Notes: a model not told the origin generated them from the sequence alone. Numbered from the stretch's first letter, positions 25,938 through 36,154 are shown. The stretch: DNA of 64,000 nucleotides from Olivibacter sp036959255 (GCF_036959255.1 NZ_JAWMTI010000003.1:372001-436000); one strand, 5' to 3'. Translations and numbers: made by a program.

Positions 25938-26528
25938 CTATAGCAGCAAACTACGGGTAACTTTTCTATCAAATGTTATCCAACCCGGATAATTTATTGT
26001 CTTGTTACCAATAGCAATAGTTGGTTTTAACTTGATAGTTAGTATGCTTTCCTGTTCTGTCTCTTTTCCGGAAATAAAATCAGAAATTTCCTGCAATACC
26101 GACCCATTTGATAGTAAACCATAAACATTGGCGTCAATTAAAACCGGAATTTCCGCAGATTCACCGGGTTTCACCTTTATCTGTTGATTTACTAATCCGG
26201 TAGCCAACTCTTTATCCTTCATAAGGAGCTGATATTGAAACTGATTGATCCCTGCCAAATTTGTAGTCGGATTCGTAATTTTCAAGTGGAGCACGCCTTT
26301 TAAAGGTATTTCCTTCCGCAACATTCCCATAGCTACCCCCCCCATGCTACGCGTATCTATATTTCCTGACTGCAGTAATTTAACCACATCTGTACCTGCT
26401 AAAAAGACGCTGTCCACACTTTTCACTTCGTATTTGCACTCTTCTAAAGCTTTAATTTGTTTAGCCTGTTGATTAATACCACAGGAACTGAATATCAAAA
26501 GCGATATTGCTAATAGTAACTTATTCAT
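25938..26528 (-). CDS. LEA type 2 (WHy domain)-like lipoprotein
   Basis: A 196-residue exported lipoprotein. The start is placed at 26528, 63 bp inside the longest frame, because it gives a clean lipoprotein signal MNKLLLAISLLIFSSCG with the lipobox Cys at residue 16. The central region IPLKGVLHLKITNPTTNLAGINQF followed by VKPGESAEIPVLID is the LEA-2/WHy beta-sandwich pattern, linked with desiccation and stress proteins in other organisms. It lies 96 bp after the ClC gene. Role unknown. Confidence 0.72.
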   Translation of the reverse strand: MNKLLLAISLLIFSSCGINQQAKQIKALEECKYEVKSVDSVFLAGTDVVKLLQSGNIDTRSMGGVAMGMLRKEIPLKGVLHLKITNPTTNLAGINQFQYQLLMKDKELATGLVNQQIKVKPGESAEIPVLIDANVYGLLSNGSVLQEISDFISGKETEQESILTIKLKPTIAIGNKTINYPGWITFDRKVTRSLLL

Positions 26529-26624
26529 CCTAAAATTTCTTGTTAGCCGATAACAAAAGTAAGTTATTGAAATGACAATTAAGGTTAACATTTGTTAAAC
26601 AGTCTCATATGAAAAATAAAAGTG

Positions 26625-28409
26625 CTAATCTAAATAGGCTCCCTGTCTCACTAGAAGAGCTCGGTACTTATTAAAAATCGCAGATTTGGAGACAAACCCC
26701 ATGTAACGATCATCATTGTCCAACACCGGTAAAATCCAAATATCTTCACGGTCCATTTTCCTCATAACATCGTACATATTAGCATTCATTCGAACTACGT
26801 CTATAGGTGCCTGCGCCAGCTCCTTCATCGTTTTATCCGTTATTTCTTCTCCCATAAGAATGCTAAATAAACGTTCGCTGTATATGACGCCCAACAATTT
26901 CCGCTCTCCATCCACCACCGGAAAAATGTTCCTTTTGGTATGAATAATATCTGATCTCCGGTCGGTTGGCTTTTCATCGGGATGCAATACGGTAAAGTTA
27001 GTTTCCAAGATATAACGCAATTTCATCATTCTCAATACTGTTTTATCTTTATCTTCATGAGAAAGCCAGTCGCCATGGAGTGCTAAATTTTTTGTATAGA
27101 TTGAATATTTAACCGCGGCACGATTAATAAAATAAGAGATAGCCGACACAATCATAAGCGGCACCATTAAGGTGTAACCACCGGTTATTTCAGCGATTAG
27201 AAATATCGCGGTCAAAGGAGCATGCATAATGCCACTTAAGGCAGCTGCCATACCGGCAACAATAAAATTAGCTTCCGTAAGATATGTTAACCCTGTTAGG
27301 TTGATACCATGTGCAAAAACAAAGCCGAGAAATCCTCCCATAACTAGGCTTGGCCCAAAAGTTCCACCGTTTCCTCCGCTATTAAGTGTAATGAGGGTAC
27401 CAAAGGATTTAGCAAAAACGGTCACTACGCCATAAACAACAACCATCCACCCAACATGTTTATAGTCAGCGAAGATGCTATTGGCCAATAACGAATTTGC
27501 TTTACCCGACAGGAGCTGTTGAATAGCAATATAGCCTTCGCCATATAAGGCAGGAAAAACGAATATCAATACACCCAAACTGAGCCCTCCCAACCAAACT
27601 TTATGATAAGGATTTTTCACTGCAGAAAACCAAGCCTTAACCCAGCCATCAACTTTGGTAAAATAAATGGAAAAAAGTCCAATAAGCGCTCCTAACAACA
27701 CATAGAAAAATAAAGCCTGCAAGACCCAGTCGTCAGATACTAAATAAAATAATGGTTCACTATATAATACCCGCGAAACTACCGAGGCGGTAGCTGCAGC
27801 CATAAGTAAGGGAATAAAAGCAGGTATAGAAAACTCCGGCAATAAGATTTCTATTGCAAATACCATACCTGCTACCGGGCTGTTAAAAGCACCCGCTATA
27901 CCGGCAGCCGCACCGCAAGCCAGTAACATCGTCACTTCGCGATAACTTAATCCAAAAAATCTAGCAACGTTGGAGCCGATTGCAGATCCGCTGTAAGCAA
28001 TGGGGGCTTCCAATCCAGCCGATCCACCAAAGCCTACCGTCAGGGCTGACGTAATAATTTGAGAATATACGTTGTGATTTTCAATGCGACTCGACTTCCT
28101 CGAAATGGCGTATAATATCGGTGCGATGCCATGTTCAAATTTTCCTTTCCGAATAAAACGTCGAACATAAATAACGGTTAGCAATATTCCGATGAGGGGA
28201 AAAAACAGGTACAGGTAATATTTATATTCTGATTGTACATCATTCTGAAGAAATGCAGCAATGCCATGCGTGAGCGCCTTTAGCCCAGCAGCAGCCAAAC
28301 CGCCAATTAGTCCGACCACGACTGCTAGGATTACTAAAAAATTTCGATTGGAAATTTTTTGAATACGCCATTGGTTGATTTTGTAAATAATACCCTTCCG
28401 TGCTGCCAA
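26625..28409 (-). CDS. ClC-type chloride channel/antiporter with CBS domains
   Basis: A 594-residue membrane protein. The ~430-residue ClC core contains GGSAGLEAP (equivalent of GREGP, with gating glutamate Glu134 kept) and NSGGNGGTFGPSLVMGG (equivalent of the GGIFAP motif). Two C-terminal CBS domains span about residues 455-594. A kept gating glutamate favours chloride/proton exchange over a plain channel. It begins only 4 bp after the large glycosidase stop codon, an unusual partnership. Confidence 0.9.
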   Translation of the reverse strand: MAARKGIIYKINQWRIQKISNRNFLVILAVVVGLIGGLAAAGLKALTHGIAAFLQNDVQSEYKYYLYLFFPLIGILLTVIYVRRFIRKGKFEHGIAPILYAISRKSSRIENHNVYSQIITSALTVGFGGSAGLEAPIAYSGSAIGSNVARFFGLSYREVTMLLACGAAAGIAGAFNSPVAGMVFAIEILLPEFSIPAFIPLLMAAATASVVSRVLYSEPLFYLVSDDWVLQALFFYVLLGALIGLFSIYFTKVDGWVKAWFSAVKNPYHKVWLGGLSLGVLIFVFPALYGEGYIAIQQLLSGKANSLLANSIFADYKHVGWMVVVYGVVTVFAKSFGTLITLNSGGNGGTFGPSLVMGGFLGFVFAHGINLTGLTYLTEANFIVAGMAAALSGIMHAPLTAIFLIAEITGGYTLMVPLMIVSAISYFINRAAVKYSIYTKNLALHGDWLSHEDKDKTVLRMMKLRYILETNFTVLHPDEKPTDRRSDIIHTKRNIFPVVDGERKLLGVIYSERLFSILMGEEITDKTMKELAQAPIDVVRMNANMYDVMRKMDREDIWILPVLDNDDRYMGFVSKSAIFNKYRALLVRQGAYLD

Positions 28410-28413
28410 AATA

Positions 28414-31113
28414 TTATTTTATTTTTATTACCCTAATATAGTCAATATATGCGCTTTTTTCGCGAGACCGTCGAATACGAACCGGGTTATTATTTGCTAC
28501 AATAAGCTTTAGTTCTTGTTCGCCTTTATCTAATTTAGCAACTACTTTATTACTGAAGCCCCAGTCGGACCATTCTCCACTCCCCCTTTGCGGAAAAACC
28601 ACCGCACCCAATGATTGTTGCGCATGTTCAAGGAAAGCCGCCGCACATTTGTTGCCTGCTCCTATGGAACCATTCCCATTGGCATATCGAAAATCAATGG
28701 CATAAACGCCCGTATCAGGCACATTGACCGTAAAATTTAATGAATCATTCCCGGGAAGAGACAAATCGACAAAACCTTTACCCGAATATCCTTCCACCTG
28801 TTCTTTTGATACTTTGCCAAAATTTTCTATTTCAATTACCTGCTCTGCCTCAGGTGAATATACCATATAAGGAGCACTTGCAAATGACTCTATACCTGCT
28901 GAATCAAGTGCAATTATTTGATATTCGGCAAACTCGTTTTGATTGATATTAATTTCATTACGATCAATTAATGTTTGCATTGCTCCATTTTTTAACACTT
29001 TATAATTGGCAGCACCCTCAATGATGCGCCACTTCAACTTACCATTGTCATAACTAAGTGCGGGCATATCAATGGCAAAACGATTTGGTGTTGAGTGAAT
29101 TTCTCCCTTAGGGATTTGATTATCTCCTAATATAATGGTAAGACTGTGCTCTCCACTGATATCTCCTGGAAGAAAGGCTTCTTCTAGCTCTCTTCCATCA
29201 AGTGTAACAGAAGTTATGACATTGCCATAACCACTTGATGTAATATCCAAAATGGCGTTCCGATACTTGAAATTGGTCAACCTTCTTTCGCCTCGTAGAT
29301 TTTTAGGAATATAAGGTTTTAATCGTAGCCCATCGGGTTCAAATTGAAATCCGAAAAAAACCTGATAAATTAAGCCCAAATTTCCTGACAAACTACTAAG
29401 TGCCGCATCTTCATTGGCTAAAATCGGTTCATAATTACCATTATCAGCTCTAAAAGCCGCCTTATTGGTAAGATACATAGCAGATGCCCTATATATAGCA
29501 GCTAAACTAGCCAACGTCGACCGCTCATTATGTACCTTTGCAGCCGCTATGGCTATATAACTTTGCACAAACGGCCAAATAGCGTTGTTTTGGTAGCTGG
29601 GAATAAAGGTTGTTTGCGGATAAATACAAGCTATCCCAAAAGGTAAGACAGGCACATTTTCCATAATTGCTTTCTGACGATCTTCATCGGCTACATCGTA
29701 TAAGACTGCTAACGCTAGCCCCAGTGCATCTGAACGCTCTGAAGTTATTTTATTCACTCTTCCATAGAGGTATTGGGCATAGCTTGACTTATTGTCTATC
29801 CATAGTTGTTTATTAATACCCGTTTTTAAACTATCTGCCCATACCTTGTATTTCATCCCTTCTGCACTTTTCGATAGCTGCTTGGCCATAGCAGAAAGGC
29901 TATTTAAAGCACCGTAATGAATGGCGTTTGTACTGATTGCCATAGATTCATAGATATCTGTTGGCTGCATCCATTTCGGATAACTTTGCTCGCGCTGATT
30001 TAAAAAACTAGACTCTCCGCGCATGAGCCCTTTGTCCGCATCGAATACCAGCAAGCGATCCTCCTCCAATGATTTTTTTGCAATCTCATAACAGGTTTTC
30101 AACCAATTTACGTCACCGGTTACTTTATATACTTCCCAAGATGCAATCACCCAAAGAGCTCGATCCGTAGAAATTGGATAGGAACCACCTGTTCCATCAC
30201 TTTGATGCAAGGCATTGTCTTGAACCTGTCGCATCAAAATCTTCTTAGCTAATTCGGGTGCAATCGTCGCCAACGAAAGAATAATGCTGTTATTAATCTG
30301 ATTTCCGTTGTTATTAAACCAATTTTTGTCAACTAATAGGGTGCTGTCTGGCTTTACTTTTTCTATAAGTTCCGCCAAAGCCATATTATGTAAAGCATCC
30401 GAAAGCGGATAAGGAGACGAGTAGGCTGGAAATGAACTGATATCTTGCGTTAACTTCCAACGTTGCCGATCGCCTTTCTTATCAAGGGGATTAATGGTTA
30501 ACGTGATTTCATAGATATGATCCCCATCGTGATCTTTCATTTCAAGTTCAGGATGATTGACCAAATTGTCAAAGTCCCACAAAAGAGGCTTTATATTACC
30601 AGCTACATAAACGCGACTAAAGTCCTCTTTATAGATTTTTACGCCATTAAAATTTGTATAGAATCCTTCTTTTTCAAACGCAGTGAAAACCTCTCTTAAA
30701 TCAAGTTTGATTTTAATTTTTGCTCCTGACGCCAAATAGGCCTTAGAAGGCACGCTGGTCTCGTCTTTATAAGGTGTACCGAATTTAATAGTGACAATTT
30801 TTTCTGTCTTTTCAGTAGGTAGAACAACGACGGAATGATAAATCCCTGAAGGCAGTTCGTTATCTTTTCCATTTATACTGAATTTAAAATTTATGCGGGG
30901 ACTGAGGGTGTCGTAGTACAGGCTTTTATAGTTACTCACAAGTTCTTGTGGCGACACCGCCTTTGCTTCAAATGTCCCCTGGACGACTCTGTCTCCATAC
31001 AAAACAAATGCTTCCGATTCGAAAATTTCTTTTTTATTGAAATTTCCGCTACATGCTGTTAAAGTAGATAAGATGGAAACAATAAAGGCAAGATACTTAG
31101 ATCTTCTATTCAT
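28414..31113 (-). CDS. lipoprotein (alpha/alpha)6-barrel glycosidase with C-terminal CBM-like domain
   Basis: An 899-residue exported lipoprotein. I start it at 31113 because this gives a signal with lipobox LTAC and because a good promoter (31201-31231) lies inside the longer frame. Residues ~30-240 are beta-rich; ~250-640 have the six-hairpin glycosidase pattern (DRALWVIASWEVYKVTGD, QPTDIYESMAISTNA, NNAIWPFVQSYIAIA), resembling MGH1/trehalase/glucoamylase-like hydrolases. The last ~140 residues (IEIENFG, then YIDYIRVIKI) resemble a CBM6/35-type carbohydrate-binding module. The substrate is unknown, probably an alpha-linked glycan. The next gene is the ClC transporter, 4 bp on. Confidence 0.78.
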   Translation of the reverse strand: MNRRSKYLAFIVSILSTLTACSGNFNKKEIFESEAFVLYGDRVVQGTFEAKAVSPQELVSNYKSLYYDTLSPRINFKFSINGKDNELPSGIYHSVVVLPTEKTEKIVTIKFGTPYKDETSVPSKAYLASGAKIKIKLDLREVFTAFEKEGFYTNFNGVKIYKEDFSRVYVAGNIKPLLWDFDNLVNHPELEMKDHDGDHIYEITLTINPLDKKGDRQRWKLTQDISSFPAYSSPYPLSDALHNMALAELIEKVKPDSTLLVDKNWFNNNGNQINNSIILSLATIAPELAKKILMRQVQDNALHQSDGTGGSYPISTDRALWVIASWEVYKVTGDVNWLKTCYEIAKKSLEEDRLLVFDADKGLMRGESSFLNQREQSYPKWMQPTDIYESMAISTNAIHYGALNSLSAMAKQLSKSAEGMKYKVWADSLKTGINKQLWIDNKSSYAQYLYGRVNKITSERSDALGLALAVLYDVADEDRQKAIMENVPVLPFGIACIYPQTTFIPSYQNNAIWPFVQSYIAIAAAKVHNERSTLASLAAIYRASAMYLTNKAAFRADNGNYEPILANEDAALSSLSGNLGLIYQVFFGFQFEPDGLRLKPYIPKNLRGERRLTNFKYRNAILDITSSGYGNVITSVTLDGRELEEAFLPGDISGEHSLTIILGDNQIPKGEIHSTPNRFAIDMPALSYDNGKLKWRIIEGAANYKVLKNGAMQTLIDRNEININQNEFAEYQIIALDSAGIESFASAPYMVYSPEAEQVIEIENFGKVSKEQVEGYSGKGFVDLSLPGNDSLNFTVNVPDTGVYAIDFRYANGNGSIGAGNKCAAAFLEHAQQSLGAVVFPQRGSGEWSDWGFSNKVVAKLDKGEQELKLIVANNNPVRIRRSREKSAYIDYIRVIKIK

Positions 31114-31200
31114 TTTATTAATTAATAGCTTGATTATCCAAGGGATGGTGGTTCTAAAGAAGAATACCACTGCGGATAAGCAGATCTCAAAAATTCGCTG

Positions 31201-31231
31201 CAAACCTACGTAAAATTCATGTACAATCAAA
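31201..31231 (-). promoter_or_regulatory. Bacteroidota-type promoter of the glycosidase/ClC run
   Basis: On the minus strand TTTG (31228-31231) and TAGGTTTG (31201-31208) are 19 nt apart, matching TTTG-N19-TAnnTTTG. The transcript would begin near 31194, leaving an ~80-nt leader before the start codon at 31113. Confidence 0.65.
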
Positions 31232-31303
31232 CCCATCAAATTTGTTAACTTTGTTTAACATTGATTTCTATTGAGTGCGAACACTACTATTGAGATTCAA
31301 TCT

Positions 31304-31333
31304 GATAATCAACGATTGTTTTCGTTGATTATC
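31304..31333. repeat. perfect 12-bp inverted repeat upstream of the cysteine desulfurase gene
   Basis: GATAATCAACGA and TCGTTGATTATC flank a 6-nt TTGTTT loop, 76 bp before the desulfurase start, in a divergent promoter region where no terminator is expected. No T-tract follows on either strand. It may be an operator or a leader hairpin. Confidence 0.55.
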
Positions 31334-31409
31334 TGTTCTAAAGAGCTTTTATCAATACAAGTCCTTTTAAAAAAAGTTTTAGGAATATTCAATTTACAGC
31401 GCCACATCC

Positions 31410-32606
31410 ATGTCCAATTTGAATCCCGATTTTATATACCTTGATTATTGCGCCACCACACCTGTTGATCCGGCCGTTTTACAGCGAATGCTCCCCTATT
31501 TCAGCGAAGCTTACGGAAATGCCTCCAGTATTTATCACAAACTTGGCAGAAAATCCGCCGAAGCAGTAGATCTCGCAAGGGAACAAGTTGCAAGATTACT
31601 GCACGCCTCTCCTAAAGAAATTATTTTCACATCAGGTGCTACTGAAGCTATTAATCAAGCGATTAAAGGTATTTTATATCATTATCAGCGTATTGGAAAA
31701 CATATTATTACCTGCTCAACTGAACATCCGGCAGTTTTGGATACTTGTTCTTTTTTAAGTAAACAGGGGGCTGAGATCACGATACTGAAAACGGATAGTC
31801 TTGGCAGGATTGTACTAGACGACTTGCGCCAATCCATAAGGCCCGACACGATCTTAATATGTCTTATGCTTGCCAATAATGAAACCGGTGTACTTCATCC
31901 GATAGAAGAAATCAGCGCTATTGCAAAAAAGAATAACATTTTATTTTTATGCGATGCTACACAAGCAGTTGGAAAAATCCCGATAAACGTTGTCGACCAA
32001 GGGATTGATATATTAGCGCTAAGTGCGCATAAAATCTATGGACCTAAAGGCGTTGGTGCACTATATATCAAACGGCGAAACAACCCCATTCAGATTGGGG
32101 CTCTTCTCCAGGGAGGAAAACAAGAGAATAGCCTTCGTGCAGGTACGTTAAATGTTCCGGGTATCGTGGGATTAGGTACTGCGGCCGAACTAGCAATCCA
32201 GGCCCAAAAGGAAGAATTCGAGAAATTGAAGCTACTTCGGGATTATCTGGAAACTTCTTTGCTTACACTTCCTCAAACACTATTAAATGGACATCGTCAA
32301 CATCGGCTACCACATGTCGCAAACATCTGCTTCCGTTATATAAAAAGCGCAGAAATCATGACACAATTACCGCAACTTGCCCTATCGGCTGGCGCTGCCT
32401 GTGCTAGCGGAAGTAGAGAACCTTCCCATGTGCTTCTAGCAATGGGATTGCGTAAAGAAGATGCTGAAAGCTCCCTCCGTTTTAGTCTAGGCAGGTTTAC
32501 AACGAAAGAACAGATCGATCATACTATCGACTTAATACGAACTACAGTAAATAAATTGAGAGCTGCTTCACCAATTTGGAATATGCATGAAGCGGGTTTA
32601 CTCTGA
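31410..32606 (+). CDS. cysteine desulfurase (IscS/NifS class)
   Basis: A 398-residue PLP enzyme that removes sulfur from L-cysteine for iron-sulfur cluster and thio-cofactor synthesis. The N-terminus YLDYCATTPVDP and GNASSIYHKLG are standard. PLP-contacting His106 (TEHPAVL), PLP Lys208 (SAHKIYGPKG) and the catalytic Cys331 (GAACASGS) are all present. Because the active-site loop carries CASGSREPSHVL, it is closest to class I (IscS/NifS). No iscU lies next to it, but an IscA-type gene is convergent 19 bp downstream. Confidence 0.92.
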   Translation: MSNLNPDFIYLDYCATTPVDPAVLQRMLPYFSEAYGNASSIYHKLGRKSAEAVDLAREQVARLLHASPKEIIFTSGATEAINQAIKGILYHYQRIGKHIITCSTEHPAVLDTCSFLSKQGAEITILKTDSLGRIVLDDLRQSIRPDTILICLMLANNETGVLHPIEEISAIAKKNNILFLCDATQAVGKIPINVVDQGIDILALSAHKIYGPKGVGALYIKRRNNPIQIGALLQGGKQENSLRAGTLNVPGIVGLGTAAELAIQAQKEEFEKLKLLRDYLETSLLTLPQTLLNGHRQHRLPHVANICFRYIKSAEIMTQLPQLALSAGAACASGSREPSHVLLAMGLRKEDAESSLRFSLGRFTTKEQIDHTIDLIRTTVNKLRAASPIWNMHEAGLL

Positions 32607-32625
32607 GGAGTTAAACAGGCTATTA

Positions 32626-32952
32626 TTAGACAGAGAAACTTTCACCGCACGCACACGTACGTGAGGCATTTGGATTAATAAAGTTAAATCCTTTACCTGT
32701 TAGTCCATCGCTATAATCCAATTTTGTTCCGGCCAGGTAAAGAAAAGACTTGATGTCTAATACGATTTTAACCCCTTTATCTTCAAAAGTCTGATCACCT
32801 GCACGTTCCTCATTATCGAAATCAAGCTTATAGGTGAGACCTGAACAACCACCACTTTCCACAGCAACCCGCACAAAATATGAGGCATCATATCTTTCCT
32901 CACGCAGAATCTCGTCGATCCTATTTTTTGCCTTATCAGTAACAGTTATCAT
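32626..32952 (-). CDS. A-type iron-sulfur carrier (IscA/SufA/ErpA family)
   Basis: A 108-residue HesB-like protein that carries iron-sulfur clusters to target enzymes. The three ligating cysteines are present: Cys36 in ESGGCSGLTY and Cys100/Cys102 in TCACGESF at the C-terminus. Length and spacing are standard. It is convergent with the cysteine desulfurase, so the two functions are adjacent but separately transcribed. Which A-type subtype it is cannot be told from sequence alone. Confidence 0.93.
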   Translation of the reverse strand: MITVTDKAKNRIDEILREERYDASYFVRVAVESGGCSGLTYKLDFDNEERAGDQTFEDKGVKIVLDIKSFLYLAGTKLDYSDGLTGKGFNFINPNASRTCACGESFSV

Positions 32953-33247
32953 ATTATTAAAGTAAATAGTTCATCAAATATCGCGAATCCAATATAAAAT
33001 AAAAAATTGATCGATCTATGCAAATAGAATATGACAAGGATTAGACATCGATAGTAAATGAACAATCCACTCCCTATCGTAAGAATAAATTCCAGAGACT
33101 TGGTCTCCAGTGGAAATACGTCTCTATTTTATTGGGGGAAATTGGCTTTTTTTTGCATAATTCGTTGACCACCGTCAATGTAAAATAATAGTGATTTCTC
33201 GACAGAATTTTATATTTTTCGGATATTTACGGCAAAATCAATCCAAC

Positions 33248-36064
33248 ATGGTGCATAGAGTATATTCAACAATCCTCCTAAACTTAATCTGTCTTTGCTT
33301 ATTCGCTCAGAAAAAACCGTTAGATCACGGAGTCTACGATAATTGGCAAAGTATAAAATCATCAAAAGTGAGCTTGGACGGAAAATATATTATATATTGT
33401 ATTACACCGCAAGAAGGCGATGCTCAGTCTATTATAAGTACATCTTCGGGCGAATTAATTTTGAATACACCACGGGGCGAAAATGGTATATTTACAGATA
33501 ACGCGCTATATGCCATTATGACGATTAAACCCCCATTTGCAGAAACGAGACAAGCTAAGATAAAAAAGAAAAAAGAAAATGAAATGCCCAAAGACTCTTT
33601 GGCAATTATAACGCTGCTTGACAAAAGCATCTACAAAACAGCTAATGTCAGGTCTTTTAAATTAGCAGATGAATCGTCCGATTATATAGCATATTTGGAA
33701 GAAAAAAAGGATCCAAAAACGGATAGCCTGGACAAAGAAAGTAAAAACAAAGATAAAAAAACGGACGAGGCAGGAACATTGCATTTACGCAATTTAGCCA
33801 CCGGGCAGGAGGAAGTTTTCGAGCAAGTGAATGATTATTATTTTGATAATACAGCTAGCTTGCTGGCTTTCGTACGGTCTGGAAAAAAAGAAAATCAACT
33901 AAATAACGAAGGACTGTTTCTCTACTCTATTCGGGATAAGAAGCTCAAACAGATCAGTAAAGGACATGGAACCTATCGTCAGATAACCTTCGATCAAAAC
34001 GGTACTCAATTGGCTTTTACGGCTGAAAAAAGTCCTGAAAAAGCGCTTCAGAAACCTTACAGTCTATATTATTATACACCAGAACGGGACACCGCCAACG
34101 TTATAGCTAATGTCAGTAGCACAGGTATGCCTACCAATTGGAATATCAGTGGAGATGGTAATTTGCGTTTCAGTAAAAATGGCGAAAAGCTCTTCTTCGG
34201 AATCGCTCCTATCCCACAAGTAAAGGACACCACAATCGTTGATTTCGAGGTAGCCAATGTAGATATTTGGAATTGGAAAGACGATTATTTACAACCGCAA
34301 CAATTAGTAAATCTAAAGAAAGATTTGGCCAAGAGCTATTTGAGCGTAATTTATCCAAAAAGAAGTAGCATTGTTATACCACTCGCTTCCTTAGCGATTC
34401 CCGATATAGATTTAACAGATAATGCTGATAATATCTATGCGCTTGGAAGTACTAACACCGGGAAAAGAGTTTCCGCCCAATGGGAAGGAAGTACCAAACA
34501 GGATTTTTATTTAATTTCTACAGTAGACGGGAGCAAAATACAGATCGCATCAAATGTCTACGGGCAAGTTTATTTTTCACCGCTTGGCAATTATGCGGTT
34601 TGGTATGATATGGTTAGCCAGCAATGGGCATCATATGATGTAAACACACGTTCAATGAAAATACTGAATACCGACTTGCCGGTAAGTTTTGCGGACGAAG
34701 ATAATGATTCACCTACTTTTGCCCATCCATATGGTATTGCTGGTTGGACAGCAGAAGATAAAGAAGTCTTAATTTACGACAAGTACGATATTTGGAGTTT
34801 TGATCCAAAAGGAGAAGATAGACGCCTGTTGACCAATGGCGCGGGAAGAAGTACAAAAACTACATTTAGGTATGTGGAGGTTGTTCCAAAAACAGGAGTA
34901 AGAAAACATGACAAGTCTATTATAATCGATACGAAAGAAGCGTTTTTAGTTAGTGCTTTTAATCATGTCAATAAAAATGGGGGTTGGTTCGAAACCAATC
35001 CTCGTAACAAAAAAGATCCGAAGGAACTCATTATGTCTCCTTATACATACAGGAATGTATTAGGAAGTATGGATAAAAAACTGATTATTTACACGAAAGA
35101 GAATTACGAGGAATCACCGGATTTATACTGTAGCGCTTCCGAATTCAAAAATGAAACGAGGTTAAGTACTATTAATCCACAACAAAAACAATACATTTGG
35201 GGTACCGCTGAGTTGGTGAAGTGGACAACACCTGCAGGACACGAAGCTACCGGAATCCTTTATAAACCCGAGGATTTCAGTGAAGCAAAAAAGTATCCAA
35301 TGATAACCTACTTCTACGAGAAGCTATCAGATGGTCTGCACACTTATATTCCACCCGCTCCAACGCCTTCCCGACTCAATATTAGCTATTTCGTAAGTAA
35401 TGGATACCTGGTATTTGCACCTGATATCAATTATGAAATAGGGCATCCCGGAAAATCGGCTGAGGAATATATTAACTCGGGCGTCAAAGAGCTGGCTAAA
35501 TTCCCGTGGGTAGATGAAAAGCACCTGGGAATACAGGGACAAAGTTGGGGTGGCTATCAGGTAGCACATCTAATTACGCGCACAGATATGTATGCCGCAG
35601 CTTGGGCCGGCGCTCCTGTAGTTAATATGACTTCCGCCTACGGAGGCATTCGATGGTCTACCGGCCTTAATCGACAGTTTCAATACGAAAAGACGCAGAG
35701 TCGTATAGGAAAAGATTTATGGGAAGGTTATGATCTTTACATAGAAAATTCTCCGCTTTTTCATCTCAAGGCCGTTAATACGCCCGTTGTCGTTATGGCA
35801 AATGATAATGATGGTGCTGTTCCATGGTATCAAGGAATAGAAATGTTCACAGCGCTTCGTCGCCTCAACAAGCCAGTTTGGCTACTCAATTATAACGGAG
35901 AAGAACACAATTTGGTTAAAAGGCAGAATCGAAAGGATATTCAGATTAGAGAGCAACAATTTTTTGACCACTTCCTGAAAGGAAAACCTGCGCCTGTTTG
36001 GTTAGAAAGCGGTGTGCCTGCCACATTAAAAGGGGTTGATTGGGGTTTTGATTTAGTTAACTAA
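33248..36064 (+). CDS. S9-family serine peptidase (prolyl oligopeptidase-like)
   Basis: A 938-residue exported peptidase. I choose ATG 33248, which gives a signal peptide MVHRVYSTILLNLICLCLFAQ, over a frame opening 57 bp earlier. Residues ~30-620 fit a beta-propeller with short WD-like strands, and a Lys/Asp/Glu-rich linker occurs near residues 150-185. The C-terminal hydrolase domain has the nucleophile Ser in GQSWGGYQ, Asp in ANDNDGAVPW and His in GEEHNLVKR. It is probably periplasmic and trims peptides; the exact specificity is unknown. A single gene with its own terminator. Confidence 0.9.
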   Translation: MVHRVYSTILLNLICLCLFAQKKPLDHGVYDNWQSIKSSKVSLDGKYIIYCITPQEGDAQSIISTSSGELILNTPRGENGIFTDNALYAIMTIKPPFAETRQAKIKKKKENEMPKDSLAIITLLDKSIYKTANVRSFKLADESSDYIAYLEEKKDPKTDSLDKESKNKDKKTDEAGTLHLRNLATGQEEVFEQVNDYYFDNTASLLAFVRSGKKENQLNNEGLFLYSIRDKKLKQISKGHGTYRQITFDQNGTQLAFTAEKSPEKALQKPYSLYYYTPERDTANVIANVSSTGMPTNWNISGDGNLRFSKNGEKLFFGIAPIPQVKDTTIVDFEVANVDIWNWKDDYLQPQQLVNLKKDLAKSYLSVIYPKRSSIVIPLASLAIPDIDLTDNADNIYALGSTNTGKRVSAQWEGSTKQDFYLISTVDGSKIQIASNVYGQVYFSPLGNYAVWYDMVSQQWASYDVNTRSMKILNTDLPVSFADEDNDSPTFAHPYGIAGWTAEDKEVLIYDKYDIWSFDPKGEDRRLLTNGAGRSTKTTFRYVEVVPKTGVRKHDKSIIIDTKEAFLVSAFNHVNKNGGWFETNPRNKKDPKELIMSPYTYRNVLGSMDKKLIIYTKENYEESPDLYCSASEFKNETRLSTINPQQKQYIWGTAELVKWTTPAGHEATGILYKPEDFSEAKKYPMITYFYEKLSDGLHTYIPPAPTPSRLNISYFVSNGYLVFAPDINYEIGHPGKSAEEYINSGVKELAKFPWVDEKHLGIQGQSWGGYQVAHLITRTDMYAAAWAGAPVVNMTSAYGGIRWSTGLNRQFQYEKTQSRIGKDLWEGYDLYIENSPLFHLKAVNTPVVVMANDNDGAVPWYQGIEMFTALRRLNKPVWLLNYNGEEHNLVKRQNRKDIQIREQQFFDHFLKGKPAPVWLESGVPATLKGVDWGFDLVN

Positions 36065-36112
36065 ATCAAAACTCCAGCTCGTTTCTGAAATACAACAGAT
36101 CGTTTTTTGTTT

Positions 36113-36152
36113 AAGGGGGTTATATGGGGTTATATACGGTTGCCCCCTTTTC
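36113..36152 (+). terminator. terminator after the S9 peptidase gene
   Basis: AAGGGGG pairs with CCCCCTT (7 bp) around a 23-nt loop holding two copies of GGGGTTATAT, followed by TTTTCTTTT. It lies between the convergent S9 peptidase and pckA genes; only the plus direction has a T-tract. Confidence 0.75.
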
Positions 36153-36154
36153 TT

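Noticed and set aside
33089..33114. Imperfect inverted repeat upstream of the S9 peptidase
   Set aside because: The arms pair only with a 3-nt bulge and short stems; chance is likely in this composition.
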